From NCBI RefSeq assembly GCF_020711195.1, contig NZ_JAJFAT010000007.1, forward strand, positions 61,415 to 125,414: 64,000 nt of DNA, in the 5' to 3' direction. The translations under genes and the position numbers were made by a program. Every line of letters begins with the position of its first letter. Position 1 is the stretch's first letter. Positions 26,536-36,910 of the stretch are shown here, in pieces. Source of the stretch: Halanaerobium polyolivorans. GTDB taxonomy: Bacteria; Bacillota; Halanaerobiia; Halanaerobiales; Halanaerobiaceae. The notes beneath the pieces are model-generated. The model saw only the letters and a program-made list of their open reading frames with translations, was not told the origin of the DNA and did not search any database.

Positions 26536-26589
26536 TACTTTGATTGCAGGAATATTAAACTGTGAAAAACTTTATTAGGAGGAAATTCA

Positions 26590-29166
26590 ATGATTAAGTT
26601 CCTCAAGAACTTATTTAAAGATAAGAATGAGGTAGAATTAGAAAAATTACAGCCAATTGTTGATCAGATTAATGAACTAGAAGCAGAAATGCAGGCACTT
26701 TCAGATTCAGAATTGAAGGCGAAAACAGATGAATTTAAAGATAGACTTGCAGAAGGTGAAACTTTAGATGAACTTCTGCCAGAAGCATTTGCAGTTGTAA
26801 GAGAAGCAGCTCAACGCTCAACCAAGGAACAATTCCGCCATTATGATGTACAGTTGATCGGTGGTATCGTTCTTCACCAGGGTAAAATTGCAGAAATGAA
26901 AACAGGTGAAGGTAAAACCCTTGCTGCAACCCTGTCAGTCTATTTAAATGCACTTGAAGAAAAGGGAGTTCATGTTGTAACAGTTAATGACTATCTGGCC
27001 GAAAGAGATAGTGAATGGATGGGTCAGATTTATCGTTTTCTTGGGATGTCGGTTGGAGTTATTTTAAGTGGAATGTCACCAGCTGAAAGAAGAGAAGCCT
27101 ATCAGTGTGATATCACCTATGGTACAAATAATGAATTTGGCTTTGATTATCTGAGAGACAACATGTCCTATAAGGAAGAAGATTTAGTGCAGCGGGAACA
27201 CCACTATGCAATTTTAGATGAGGTAGACAGTATTTTAATCGATGAGGCCAGGACCCCTCTTATTATCTCCGGTCCGGTTCAGGAAAAAAGTTCAGATTAT
27301 CGTAAATTCAACCGGGTAGTCCCCTATTTAAAAGAGGATGAACACTATGAGTTGGATGAGAAAAATAAGCTGGTAACTTTAACTGAAGAAGGTGTCAAAA
27401 AAGCAGAAGCAAAATTAAATGTTGACAACCTTTATGCAGAAGAAAATTTCAAACTTAATCATCAGTTAAATCAGGCTTTAAAAGCCCATACTTTGATGAA
27501 AAAAGATCGTGACTATATAGTTAAAGATGGTATGGTTAAGATAGTTGATGAGTTTACCGGGAGGGTAATGGAAGGCCGCCGCTACAGTGAAGGTCTTCAC
27601 CAGGCTATCGAGGCTAAAGAAGGGGTAGAAGTACAAAAAGGAAGTCAAACCTTTGCTAAAATTACCCTGCAGAACTACTTTAGAATGTATGATAAGCTGG
27701 CCGGTATGACAGGTACAGCTGAAACAGAAGAAGAAGAGTTTATCAAAATATATGATATGCCGGTAGTTGTAATACCTACCAACAAACCGCTGATCAGGGA
27801 TAATATGCCTGATCTGGTCTTTACTTCAAAAGAAGCTAAATACAAGGCGGTAATTGAAGAAATCAAAAGGCTCTATGAAAAAGGTCAGCCAGTACTTGTG
27901 GGTACAGCTGATATAGAAAACTCAGAAGCTTTAAGTAGAGCTTTAAAAAGAGAGCAGATCCCTCATGAAGTTTTAAATGCTAAAAATCATGAACGGGAAG
28001 CAGATATTATCAAAGATGCAGGCCAGAAAAAAAGTGTTACCATTGCTACCAATATGGCCGGTCGTGGTACAGATATTGTCCTTGGTGAAGGTGTTAAAGA
28101 GCTAGGTGGACTCCATGTACTTGGTACAGAAAGACATGAAAGCCGGAGAATCGATAACCAGCTCCGTGGTCGTTCTGGAAGACAGGGAGATCCCGGTTCA
28201 TCTCAGTTTTATGTATCCTTAGAAGATGACCTCTTACGTCTTTTCGGTTCAGATAAAATAAACGGACTGCTTGATAAAATTGGAGTTGAAGAAGATCAAC
28301 CTGTAGAACACAAATTCATCACCAATTCTATAGAAAGAGCTCAGCAGAAAGTAGAATCACGCAACTTTGATATCAGAAAGGCTATTTTGGAATATGATGA
28401 TATCTTAAACAAACAGCGGGAAGTTATTTATGCTCAAAGACGTAAGCTTTTAGAAACAGATGAGCTAGAAGATAAAATTAGTGGAATGCTTAAACAGCTG
28501 GTTTATGATGTACTGGAAATGTTCATGTCAGATGACCTCCACCCTGATGAATGGGATTTAGAGGGAATGTTAGAATATCTGCACGGAAAAGGTTTAGCCA
28601 AAGGTGTTGAAGCAGCTAATCTAGATGGTAAATCAAGAGATGAAATCGCAGAAAAGATTATTCTCAGCTCTTTAGCTTCCTATCAGGAAAAAAGAGAAAA
28701 AGTTAATTCTGAGCGCTTTGAAAGGATTATTAAATTCCTGGCTCTGCGTGTTATTGATAGAAAGTGGATGAGTCACCTTGATAATATGGATGAACTAAGA
28801 CAGGGAATAGGACTGAGAGCCTATGGTCAAAAAGATCCCCTGACAGAATATAAATTCGAATCATTTGATATGTTCAACGAGTTAACCGCTTCGATCAGAG
28901 AAGATATTATAGAAACAGCCTTTAAGGTTGAAGTTAGAGAAAAAAGAGAAATAGATAAAGAACAATTCAAACAGAGACAGCTTAATTATTCTTCACCTGA
29001 GGCAGCCCTCAGTGCCAGTCAATCTTCTTCAAGTTCAAATAATTCTAGCAGAAGTGGAGATGGTAGTGTTGGCCAGCAGACGGTTGTTAAAGAGGAAGAA
29101 CCAGGTCGCAATGATCCCTGTCCCTGTGGCAGTGGTAAAAAATATAAGAAATGTTGTGGGAGATGA
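26590..29166 (+). CDS. secA: Preprotein translocase ATPase SecA
   Basis: 858 residues, AGGAGG ribosome site. The motor is complete: Walker [16 protein letters not shown]-type [20 protein letters not shown], the preprotein cross-linking domain, and motif VI ([15 protein letters not shown]). A Ser/Asn-rich linker leads to the C-terminal zinc-binding SEC-C tail [13 protein letters not shown], which contacts SecB and lipids. It drives secretion through SecYEG and so exports the many signal-peptide proteins of this window. The prfB start overlaps the region right after its stop, as in Bacillus secA-prfB. Confidence 0.97.
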   Translation: MIKFLKNLFKDKNEVELEKLQPIVDQINELEAEMQALSDSELKAKTDEFKDRLAEGETLDELLPEAFAVVREAAQRSTKEQFRHYDVQLIGGIVLHQGKIAEMKTGEGKTLAATLSVYLNALEEKGVHVVTVNDYLAERDSEWMGQIYRFLGMSVGVILSGMSPAERREAYQCDITYGTNNEFGFDYLRDNMSYKEEDLVQREHHYAILDEVDSILIDEARTPLIISGPVQEKSSDYRKFNRVVPYLKEDEHYELDEKNKLVTLTEEGVKKAEAKLNVDNLYAEENFKLNHQLNQALKAHTLMKKDRDYIVKDGMVKIVDEFTGRVMEGRRYSEGLHQAIEAKEGVEVQKGSQTFAKITLQNYFRMYDKLAGMTGTAETEEEEFIKIYDMPVVVIPTNKPLIRDNMPDLVFTSKEAKYKAVIEEIKRLYEKGQPVLVGTADIENSEALSRALKREQIPHEVLNAKNHEREADIIKDAGQKKSVTIATNMAGRGTDIVLGEGVKELGGLHVLGTERHESRRIDNQLRGRSGRQGDPGSSQFYVSLEDDLLRLFGSDKINGLLDKIGVEEDQPVEHKFITNSIERAQQKVESRNFDIRKAILEYDDILNKQREVIYAQRRKLLETDELEDKISGMLKQLVYDVLEMFMSDDLHPDEWDLEGMLEYLHGKGLAKGVEAANLDGKSRDEIAEKIILSSLASYQEKREKVNSERFERIIKFLALRVIDRKWMSHLDNMDELRQGIGLRAYGQKDPLTEYKFESFDMFNELTASIREDIIETAFKVEVREKREIDKEQFKQRQLNYSSPEAALSASQSSSSSNNSSRSGDGSVGQQTVVKEEEPGRNDPCPCGSGKKYKKCCGR

Positions 29167-29171
29167 TAACT

Positions 29172-30270
29172 GTGGCAGATAGTTTTGAGGACAGATTAGC
29201 AGATCTCAGATCACGCTTTAATGATTTGAGTGATTTACTTTGACCAGGATAAACTGCAAGCGGAAAAAGAAGCAATAGAAAAAGAAATGTCCCAGAGTGG
29301 TTTTTGGGATGATAAAGAAAATGCCAGACAGAAATCTCAGCGTTTAGATAAGCTGAAAAAAAGGCTTAAGGTGATTTCCGAATTAGAAGAAAAATTTGAT
29401 GAAATAGAGATATATCAAGAATTAGCAGCTGAGGAGGGTGAAAACCTTAATCAGGAGCTTGAACAGAGCTTTTCTCAATTAGAAAAAAAGCTGGATAAAC
29501 TTGAGCTAAAGCTGCGCTTAAATGAACCCTATGATGATCATAATGCAATTCTTGCTATTCATCCAGGAGCTGGAGGTACTGAATCACAGGACTGGGCAGC
29601 AATGCTGCTTAGAATGTACAACCGCTGGGCTGAAAATAATGGTTATCAGGTGGAAACACTTGAGTTTTCTGCTGGGGAAGAAGCAGGTATTAAAAGTGTT
29701 ACTTTACTGATCTCTGGTGATTATGCCTTTGGTTATCTTAAAGGTGAAAGAGGGGTTCACCGTTTGGTGAGGATTTCTCCCTTTGATTCATCAGGTAGAA
29801 GGCATACTTCTTTTGCCTCGGTTGATGTACTGCCAGAGCTTGATGATGAACTTGAGGTCGATATAGATGAAAATGACCTAAGGATAGAGACCTATCGGGC
29901 CAGTGGTGCTGGTGGTCAGCATGTTAATAAAACTGATTCGGCTGTGCGGATCACCCATCAGCCAACCGGAGTGGTTGTCCAGTGTCAGAGCCAGCGTTCC
30001 CAGCATAAGAACAAAGAGGTAGCTATGAAGATTTTAAGCTCCAAATTGCTCGAATTAAAAGAAGAGGCTCAGGCAGAAAAAATTGAGGATCTAAGAGGTG
30101 AACACAAAGAAATTGCCTGGGGAAGTCAGATCCGTTCTTATGTGCTCCACCCCTATAATATGATCAAAGATCATCGGACTAATTTTGAAGAAGGAAATGT
30201 TGATAAGGTCTTAGATGGTTATTTAGATGAATTTATCGAGGAATATTTAAAATATAAGACTAGACAATAA
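29172..30270 (+). CDS. prfB: Peptide chain release factor 2 with programmed +1 frameshift
   Basis: The gene starts at GTG 29172 (GGGAG at 29158-29162) and reads 23 codons to an in-frame TGA at 29241-29243. The site CTT-TGA-C (29238-29244) lets the ribosome shift +1 and continue as Asp-Gln-Asp into the main frame, giving 365 residues, exactly the E. coli length. The joined N-terminus (MADSFEDRLADLRSRFNDLS, then DLL-DQDKLQ) aligns with the RF2 family. The stop-codon loop is at the usual place; GGQ (ASGAGGQHVNKTD) is the catalytic motif. RF2 reads UGA, so the site is autoregulatory. The usual internal AGGGGG stimulator is weak here (GAGTGA at 29228-29233). Confidence 0.93.
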
Positions 30271-30290
30271 AAGTGAAAAAGGTGAATTTC

Positions 30291-32240
30291 TTGAAAAAGC
30301 TATTAATTGCCATAATGTTAATTACAGTTATTGCTGCCGGATTTTCATTAAGCGGCAGAATAGAAGATATTGATCAGCGTAAGCAAGTAGAAATAGTTTT
30401 GGATGGTGAGGGCTATCAGGAATTAAAGTCCCTAGTACCAGAACTTCAATTATCTGAACTCAAAGCAAATGGGGTAAGTGCACTGGCTGTTTATCAGCAG
30501 AGCATAGAAGATTTGCTTGAAACCGGAAGTTTTAGAAGGCTGGAGGCAATTGATATTGCCATGCTTGATAGCCAACTTCAGTCTGAAATAGCTGCAGCAG
30601 GAATAGACACCAATAGTTTAACTGAAGGAGCTCTGTTTGTAATCCTGGCTGATAGTTTGCGGGCTCAGGTAGACAATCTCAGTTCCCATCTGAGTGAAGA
30701 TTTTGCTGCAGAAACTTTTAGGGCTGGGGATTACACATTCCTCTATTTTCCTCAGTGGAGTGAAAGCTTAGTTGAGCTTAACCTCGGCTATAATCATCAA
30801 CATTTAAGAGCTGCCAGAGAGGCAGGGCTTGAGATCGTTTATAGAAGTGGGAATAAGCTTAATGCAGCAGCAGCTCTGGAGAAAAAACTACCCCTTGTCA
30901 GACCTAAATTACTTCTCTTTTCCGGAGAAGAGGTGAGTGGTTTTCCGGGTGATATTGCTGCAGTAGCTGAGGTCATGCAGGAAGAAGAGATAGCTTTTGG
31001 CTTTGTTGAACCCTTTATAGTTAATCAGGCAGGTTCTAGAGAGCTGGCAGAACTGAACAACTATAATCTTTTGCGAACTCACAGTATGCAGCAGGATGAA
31101 GTAGAAAAAGCTACAGCTCAGCTGATAGTTGGCCGTTATTTAAGGGCGATCAGGGAGAGAAATGTGAGGGTGGTACTACACCGACCCTACTTAGAAGGTA
31201 CCAATCTTTTGCAGAGAAATTTAAATCTCCTCAGTTCTTTGAGGGCCGAATTAGAAGCAGCAAATTACACGATTTCTGGTGCAGAAGCAAGCCCCTATTT
31301 TAGCGGCTCACTCATTAAGCTGCTTATAGCTTTAACCGGTGTAACAGCAGCTGGGATTTTAATGCTCAATTATTTTAGTAAATTTAAATATCAAAAACTT
31401 TTAAATATATTTTTTCTTATTTCGGCAGCAGCAGCTTTTGGCTTAATTCAGCTCGGCGAGCTTGTTCTGCTGAGGCAGATAACAGCCTTAGGAGCTGCAA
31501 TTATCTTTCCTACTCTGGCTATTATGGCCTTTTTGCTTAATGATCAGCCAGGTGGAGAAGAACTGCCAAAAAGCTCTGCTTTAATAGAAATAGTAAAAAG
31601 ATTTACAGCAGCTATAATAACTGCTCTTAGTGGTGGGATTTTCATCAGTGCAGCTTTAAACAGCAGTGATTTTATCTTTCAGGTCGAACATTTTAGAGGT
31701 GTTAAAATAACATTTTTAATGCCGCTGATTTTGATTTCACTCTATTATTTATTAAAACTGGGAGAAAATGATTTAAAAAGAGATATACCACTTTTTTTAG
31801 AAACAACTATTAAGGTAAAACACCTTGTTTTGGCAGCTATTTTAGCTATGATAGCAGTTGTCTATATAGGGAGGACCGGAAACTTTCCTCTTTTACCGGT
31901 GCCAGCCTGGGAGCTGACATTTAGGAGCCTGATCGAAAGAATACTTTATGTTAGACCGCGTTTTAAGGAGTTTTTAATCGGTCATCCACTCTTGATTCTG
32001 GCCCTCTGGCTCAGCAGTAAAAAGAGAAAAGAACTTTATTTTTATCCCCTCCTCTTATTAGCTTCAGTGGGAGTTATTACAACTGTTAATACTTTTTCTC
32101 ATTTACACACTCCGATTATGGTTTCACTTTTAAGGACCTTCCATTCGTATTGGTTGGGGCTGATTCTCGGAGCTGGATTCGTCATTTTTTATCAGCTGAT
32201 TCAGTATTTATATAAAAAATATTATTTAGATAATATCTAA
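30291..32240 (+). CDS. DUF5693-family membrane protein
   Basis: 649 residues. TTG 30291 is chosen since AAAGGTGA (30277-30284) sits 6 bases before it and overlaps the GTG alternatives. An N-terminal anchor (residues 3-22) is followed by about 320 extracytoplasmic residues and then about eight to nine membrane segments up to the C-terminus. The family often lies next to csaB, as here (15-base gap). It probably serves the wall-polymer pathway with CsaB and the WecG/TagA enzyme, perhaps as a polymerase, flippase or ligase component. No catalytic motif can be named. Confidence 0.7.
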   Translation: MKKLLIAIMLITVIAAGFSLSGRIEDIDQRKQVEIVLDGEGYQELKSLVPELQLSELKANGVSALAVYQQSIEDLLETGSFRRLEAIDIAMLDSQLQSEIAAAGIDTNSLTEGALFVILADSLRAQVDNLSSHLSEDFAAETFRAGDYTFLYFPQWSESLVELNLGYNHQHLRAAREAGLEIVYRSGNKLNAAAALEKKLPLVRPKLLLFSGEEVSGFPGDIAAVAEVMQEEEIAFGFVEPFIVNQAGSRELAELNNYNLLRTHSMQQDEVEKATAQLIVGRYLRAIRERNVRVVLHRPYLEGTNLLQRNLNLLSSLRAELEAANYTISGAEASPYFSGSLIKLLIALTGVTAAGILMLNYFSKFKYQKLLNIFFLISAAAAFGLIQLGELVLLRQITALGAAIIFPTLAIMAFLLNDQPGGEELPKSSALIEIVKRFTAAIITALSGGIFISAALNSSDFIFQVEHFRGVKITFLMPLILISLYYLLKLGENDLKRDIPLFLETTIKVKHLVLAAILAMIAVVYIGRTGNFPLLPVPAWELTFRSLIERILYVRPRFKEFLIGHPLLILALWLSSKKRKELYFYPLLLLASVGVITTVNTFSHLHTPIMVSLLRTFHSYWLGLILGAGFVIFYQLIQYLYKKYYLDNI

Positions 32241-32255
32241 ACTGGAGCTATGATA

Positions 32256-33317
32256 ATGAAAAAGATTGTGATTTCAGGTTATTATGGATTTGATAACCTT
32301 GGTGATGAAGCAATACTAGCCGGGATAATCTCCCTGCTTAAAAAAAAGAATAAAGAACTCAAAATAACGGTGCTTTCCGCTTCACCAGAGCAGAGTGCTG
32401 AACGTTATGGTGTAGAAACTGTTAGTAGAACATCGATTCCTAAAATTTTGGCTCTGCTTAAAGAAGCGGATCTTTTTATTAGTGGAGGTGGCAGTTTGCT
32501 GCAGGATGTAACAGGTTCTGCTTCTGTACCATATTATTTGGGTCTTTTCTGGCTGGCAAAAATGCAGAAGTGTAAAACAGCCTTTTATGCTCAAGGAGTA
32601 GGACCTTTAAATAAAGGTTGGAGCCGATTACTTACTGCCTTTTCTTTAAATAGATTTGATTTTATCGGGGTTAGAGATCAGAAATCTAAAGAGCTTTTAA
32701 AAGAGGTCGGGGTTAAAAAAGAGATAATAGAGACCGTTGATCCGGTTTTTGCCCTTTATGAACGGGAAAATGTGGTTAGACAAAAGATCAAGGGTGAATT
32801 AAAAATCGGTGTTTCTGTTAGACCCTGGTCAACAGATTATTTGGCTGAACTGGCAAAAGGACTTAATAATTTTGCTCGAGAATATAAGGTGAGTTATCAG
32901 CTTTTTGCCATGCACAAAGGCTCAGATAAAAAAATGACAGCAGAGTTAAAAGAGCTTTTAGAAACTGATTCGGAAATTATAGAACTTCCAGCTGAACCTA
33001 AAGCTGCTTTAAAAAAGTTTGCGCTGCTGGATCTTTTTCTGGGGGTTAGGCTGCACAGTTTGATCTTTGCTCTCATAAATCAGATTCCTTCCCTTGCTTT
33101 AAGCTATGATCCCAAGATTGAAGGTTTGATAGATCCGATCAGCTATTTACCGCTGCTCAAATTAGAAGGACTGCAGGGAGAAGAAATTGAGCAGGAGCTT
33201 GAAGCTTTACTTTCAGAACGCTATACTGTCCGCAAAAAATTATGGGATTTTGCACTGGAGAAAAAAAAGGCAGCTGAAGATTTTAGGGAACTCCTTTTTA
33301 AGGAGGTTTCACTTTGA
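32256..33317 (+). CDS. csaB: Polysaccharide pyruvyl transferase CsaB
   Basis: 353 residues; the ATG at 32256 fits GGAG at 32244-32247, while 32250 is too close. The opening KIVISGYYGFDNLGDEAILA and later ISGGGSLLQDVTGSASVPYY and FAMHKGSDKKM, GVRLHSLIFAL are CsaB hallmarks. It transfers pyruvate from PEP onto a secondary wall polymer, creating the ligand of SLH domains. In a diderm Firmicute this anchors SLH-type outer-membrane porins to the wall. It overlaps the next gene by 4 bases. Confidence 0.88.
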   Translation: MKKIVISGYYGFDNLGDEAILAGIISLLKKKNKELKITVLSASPEQSAERYGVETVSRTSIPKILALLKEADLFISGGGSLLQDVTGSASVPYYLGLFWLAKMQKCKTAFYAQGVGPLNKGWSRLLTAFSLNRFDFIGVRDQKSKELLKEVGVKKEIIETVDPVFALYERENVVRQKIKGELKIGVSVRPWSTDYLAELAKGLNNFAREYKVSYQLFAMHKGSDKKMTAELKELLETDSEIIELPAEPKAALKKFALLDLFLGVRLHSLIFALINQIPSLALSYDPKIEGLIDPISYLPLLKLEGLQGEEIEQELEALLSERYTVRKKLWDFALEKKKAAEDFRELLFKEVSL

Positions 33318-34048
33318 GAGAAGTTTTAAATATTTTAAATGTAAAGATAGATAAGCTGGATATGGATGGGGCAGCAGCAAGAATTCGTAGTTTTTTAAAA
33401 GAGGATGGCCCTTCACTTGTAGTAACCCCTAATTCTGAGATGATCGCCATGGCTGCAGAGGATGCTGAACTAGCTGAGATACTTAATTCGGCAGCTCTTG
33501 CCACTGCAGATGGAGCCGGAGTTGTACTGGCTTCAAAGATAATGGGTGATAAGCTGCCGGAAAGGGTAGCAGGTTTTGATCTGATCAACCGTCTTTTTAG
33601 TGAACTGGAAAACGAAGCTTATAATTTTTATTTTTTAGGCAGCAAACCGGGTATAGTTGACAAAGCTGTAGAAAATTTAAAGCAGAGCTATCCGGCTTTA
33701 AATATTGTCGGGTATCATCATGGTTACATAGATAAAAAGATGCAGGAAGAAATAATAGCTGAGATAAATGAGCGGGAGGTAGATCTGCTTTTAGTGGGAA
33801 TGGGAGTTCCACTCCAGGAAAGATTTCTAGCCCAAAATCTCAGCCAACTTAAGCTTAAAGTTGCTATCACAGTTGGGGGAAGTTTTGATGTGCTGGCCGG
33901 TGAGGCCAAACGGGCTCCACTCTGGATGCAGAAAGCCAGTCTTGAATGGTTTTACAGGCTTTTACAGGAACCTTCTCGTTTTGCAAGGATGCTGGCCTTA
34001 CCTAAATTCATTTATTTAGTTTTAAAAAAAAGATTTTTAAAAAGCTAA
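33314..34048 (+). CDS. tagA: WecG/TagA/CpsF-family glycosyltransferase
   Basis: 244 residues, TTG 33314 with AAGGAGG 33299-33305, overlapping the csaB stop. Family motifs are present: VVTPNSEMIAMAAED (nucleotide and acceptor binding), DGAGVVLASKIMG, the ERVAGFDL stretch, FLGSKPGIVDKA and VGMGVPLQERFLAQN. It likely transfers N-acetylmannosamine to an undecaprenyl-linked GlcNAc, an early step in the polymer that CsaB pyruvylates. The trio DUF5693-csaB-tagA reads as one operon. Confidence 0.87.
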   Translation: MREVLNILNVKIDKLDMDGAAARIRSFLKEDGPSLVVTPNSEMIAMAAEDAELAEILNSAALATADGAGVVLASKIMGDKLPERVAGFDLINRLFSELENEAYNFYFLGSKPGIVDKAVENLKQSYPALNIVGYHHGYIDKKMQEEIIAEINEREVDLLLVGMGVPLQERFLAQNLSQLKLKVAITVGGSFDVLAGEAKRAPLWMQKASLEWFYRLLQEPSRFARMLALPKFIYLVLKKRFLKS

Positions 34049-34109
34049 GAGTATTTTTGAAATCTCAAAGGCTTGAGTTAAGTTTGATTAAAAACAGGGG
34101 GAAGAGAAG

Positions 34110-34958
34110 ATGGTCAAAAGAAAGATTATAGAATATATGGGCATGACAGTGGGAAGTTTTATAATTGCTCTGGCCTTAACAGTCTTTTTAGTACCGAATA
34201 GAATTGCCGCTGGGGGAATAAGTGGACTGGCAACCGTTATATTTTATTTAACTAACTTTCCGATCGGTATTACCATGCTTGTTTTTAATATCCCCTTATT
34301 TTTAGCCAGTATGAAGATCATGGGTACCGGTTTTGGGCTTAAAACAATTTATGGAATTTTAACTTTTTCTTTTTTTACTGATCTTTTACAGCCTAATGTG
34401 GTTGCTTTAACAGATGATCTTTTACTCGCCTCTATTTATGGAGGAGTCTTAGGTGGAATTGGACTGGGAATAGTTTTTCGTTCCCGGGGTACAACAGGTG
34501 GTACAGATATGATAGCTACACTGATTAATTATTTTACCGGGATTACGGTTGGAGAAGGTCTATTGATTGCTGATGGAATAGTTGTGGCTCTGGCTGGAAT
34601 ATTTTTTAATATCGAGGTTGCCCTTTATGCTGCAGTAACCATTTTTATTACCTCCCAGACCATCGATGTTGTTCAGGAAGGTCTGCACATTAAAAAAGCG
34701 GTGCTGATTATTTCTGATCAGGCAGAAGAGATCAATAAAAAAATTGTTAATGATTTAAATAGAGGCACAACTAAATTCAAAGGTGAAGGTGGTTTTACAG
34801 GTAGTGAGAAAAAAGTACTGATGTCCATTATTTCCCGGACAGAGGTCTCAAGCTTAAAAAAGATAGTGGCAGAAATAGATAAAGATGCCTTTGTTGTGAT
34901 TAGTAATGCTAATGAGGTTATTGGAGAAGGATTTGCAGAAATTGCTGAGAAGATATAG
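34110..34958 (+). CDS. yitT: YitT-family membrane protein
   Basis: 282 residues with AGGGGGA ahead of the ATG. Five or six membrane segments make up a DUF161 region (AAGGISGLATVIFYLTNFPI, GGIGLGIVFRSRGTTGGTDM), and the last 80 residues are the cytosolic DUF2179 domain (FKGEGGFTGSEKKVLMSIIS). Function is not established; the family is widespread in Firmicutes and may transport small metabolites. Confidence 0.88.
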   Translation: MVKRKIIEYMGMTVGSFIIALALTVFLVPNRIAAGGISGLATVIFYLTNFPIGITMLVFNIPLFLASMKIMGTGFGLKTIYGILTFSFFTDLLQPNVVALTDDLLLASIYGGVLGGIGLGIVFRSRGTTGGTDMIATLINYFTGITVGEGLLIADGIVVALAGIFFNIEVALYAAVTIFITSQTIDVVQEGLHIKKAVLIISDQAEEINKKIVNDLNRGTTKFKGEGGFTGSEKKVLMSIISRTEVSSLKKIVAEIDKDAFVVISNANEVIGEGFAEIAEKI

Positions 34959-35003
34959 TTTTTAGATAATTGTTGATTAAAATTAAGAAAGAAGGTGGAT
35001 AAG

Positions 35004-36215
35004 TTGATAAGCAAAATAAGAGAAATTTATCAGAATAAATTAATTGTTTTACTGCTGGCCCTGTTCTTGATGGTATCTGTGCTGGGGGGGAACCTTGCAG
35101 CTGAAGAAGTAGAATTAGATGAACCGATAACTGAAGAATCACTAGAAGAATCGGATTACACAAAGGCAAATGCCTTTCAGGATATAATGTATTTACTGCA
35201 GAACTATTATGTTGAAGATGTAGAACTTGATACTCTAATCCAGGGTGCAATCGAGGGAATGTTAAATAAGGTTGACCGCTACTCATATTTTATGACTCCC
35301 AAAGAATTTGCAGAAATGCAGCAGGAATATGAAGGCAAATATGGTGGAATTGGTATTGTAATTACAACCCGTGATAATGAGCTGACAATAGTATCACCGA
35401 TCAATAATACTCCAGGAGAAAGAGCAGGCTTACAGTCAGGTGATGTGATTAAGGAAATAGATGGGCAGGATACTGCAGAGATGTCACAGATGAAGGCCGC
35501 TGATTTAATGAGGGGTGAAGAAGGTACTGATGTTGTATTAAAAATCAAAAGGGGACAGGAAGATCCCTTTGAAGTTGAGATAACAAGGGAAGATATAGAA
35601 GTACCTTATGTAGAATCGGAAATGAAAACAGAGCAAATAGGCTATATTAGTCTGGCCCAGTTTATAGAAAATGTAGGAAGTGATGTAGAAAATGAATTGG
35701 CTGAATTAAAAGAGGCTGGTGCTCAGGGAATAATCCTTGATCTGCGTAATAATCCGGGTGGAATCCTTTCTGAATCAATTGATGTTGCCTCTGTATTTTT
35801 AGATCAAGGTGATATAGTTTCTGTAAGACAGAGAGATGAAACCGAAAGAGTACTAGAAGTAAATCAGCAGATGAACTCTGATACTGAAATACCTTTGATA
35901 GTATTGATAAATGTAGGTTCAGCCAGTGGCTCAGAGATAGTAGCAGGTGCTTTTCAGGATTATGAAAGAGCAGTAATTATGGGAACAAACAGTTTTGGTA
36001 AAGGTGTTGTGCAGTCTGTAATACCTCTCCAGGATGGCTCAGCAGTAAGTTTAACAACTGCTAGATACTATACTCCTAAGGATAACTATATTCACGAGCT
36101 GGGTATAGAACCTGATATCAAGGTAGAATTTGATGCTGATGCAGCAGCTGAAGAAGTCGATAATCAGCTGGAAGCAGCTATTGAAGAAATGGAGAGAATT
36201 TTAGCTGAAAGATAA
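35004..36215 (+). CDS. ctpA: S41-family carboxyl-terminal processing protease
   Basis: 403 residues; TTG 35004 fits AGGTGG at 34991-34996, and the GTG at 34995 overlaps that site. A membrane anchor (residues 10-32) places the enzyme on the outer face. A PDZ domain spans about 95-175 (YGGIGIVITTRDNELTIVSP). The catalytic Ser lies in INVGSASGSEIVAGA (about 309) and the Lys in GTNSFGKGVVQ (about 332). It trims C-termini of envelope proteins. Confidence 0.92.
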   Translation: MISKIREIYQNKLIVLLLALFLMVSVLGGNLAAEEVELDEPITEESLEESDYTKANAFQDIMYLLQNYYVEDVELDTLIQGAIEGMLNKVDRYSYFMTPKEFAEMQQEYEGKYGGIGIVITTRDNELTIVSPINNTPGERAGLQSGDVIKEIDGQDTAEMSQMKAADLMRGEEGTDVVLKIKRGQEDPFEVEITREDIEVPYVESEMKTEQIGYISLAQFIENVGSDVENELAELKEAGAQGIILDLRNNPGGILSESIDVASVFLDQGDIVSVRQRDETERVLEVNQQMNSDTEIPLIVLINVGSASGSEIVAGAFQDYERAVIMGTNSFGKGVVQSVIPLQDGSAVSLTTARYYTPKDNYIHELGIEPDIKVEFDADAAAEEVDNQLEAAIEEMERILAER

Positions 36216-36234
36216 TAATTAGGAGCTGAAATAA

Positions 36235-36897
36235 ATGGGTATATTTGAAATAATGGGGCCGGCGATGATCGGCCCTTCTAGTTCTCATACAGCAGGTGCT
36301 GCCAGAATAGGTAGGATGGCTGCCCTTCTTTTTGCCGAAAAAATAGATAAGGCTGTTGTTAAGCTGCACGGTTCTTTTGCTGATACGGCAGTTGGTCATG
36401 GAACAGATAAAGCCATTATTGGTGGATTATTGGGATTTAAGCCTGATGACGAACGGCTCAGAGATTCTTTTAGCTGGGCTGAAAAAAAAGGAATGGATTA
36501 TTTAATCGAAGAGATTAAATTAAGAGATGTTCACCCAAATACTGCTTTAATTGAATTATCTAATCAAAGTACTGCTCAATCTATTTCCGTTCTGGCTGCT
36601 TCTATCGGTGGAGGCAGCATAGAGGTCAGGGAGATCAATGCTAGTCCTGTTAAATTAACAGGTAGGCTGCCTACCCTCTGGATCAGACATAAAGACAGAC
36701 CGGGAGAAATAGCTTTGATCACCACAGTTTTAGGAGAACATCAGATTAATATTGCTTTTATGCAGGTTTATAGAAATCGGAGAGGTGACATAGGTTCCTC
36801 GATACTGGAATTAGATCAAAAACCTCCTCAAGCTGTGCTTGATCAATTAGAAAAGTGCAAAGATATCTATCAGCTTAGATATCTGCCTGCATTATAG
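36235..36897 (+). CDS. sdaAB: L-serine dehydratase, beta subunit
   Basis: 220 residues, AGGAG ribosome site. It begins with the family block IMGPAMIGPSSSHTAGAARI, then has a SLxx-type fold and a C-terminal ACT domain (about 145-220; RPGEIALITTVLGEHQINIA) that senses serine. With the alpha subunit it deaminates serine to pyruvate and ammonia. Confidence 0.93.
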   Translation: MGIFEIMGPAMIGPSSSHTAGAARIGRMAALLFAEKIDKAVVKLHGSFADTAVGHGTDKAIIGGLLGFKPDDERLRDSFSWAEKKGMDYLIEEIKLRDVHPNTALIELSNQSTAQSISVLAASIGGGSIEVREINASPVKLTGRLPTLWIRHKDRPGEIALITTVLGEHQINIAFMQVYRNRRGDIGSSILELDQKPPQAVLDQLEKCKDIYQLRYLPAL

Positions 36898-36910
36898 GGG
36901 GAGATAAGAG

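Noticed and set aside
26546..26574. GCAGGAATA before secA, similar to the SigH -35 box
   Set aside because: No GAAT box follows at 11-12 bases; a SigA-type promoter with TATAAT overlaps the area and explains transcription.
34718..35286. Two long minus-strand frames opposite yitT and ctpA
   Set aside because: They lie opposite well-conserved genes, have no ribosome sites, and show low-complexity composition typical of reverse-strand shadows.
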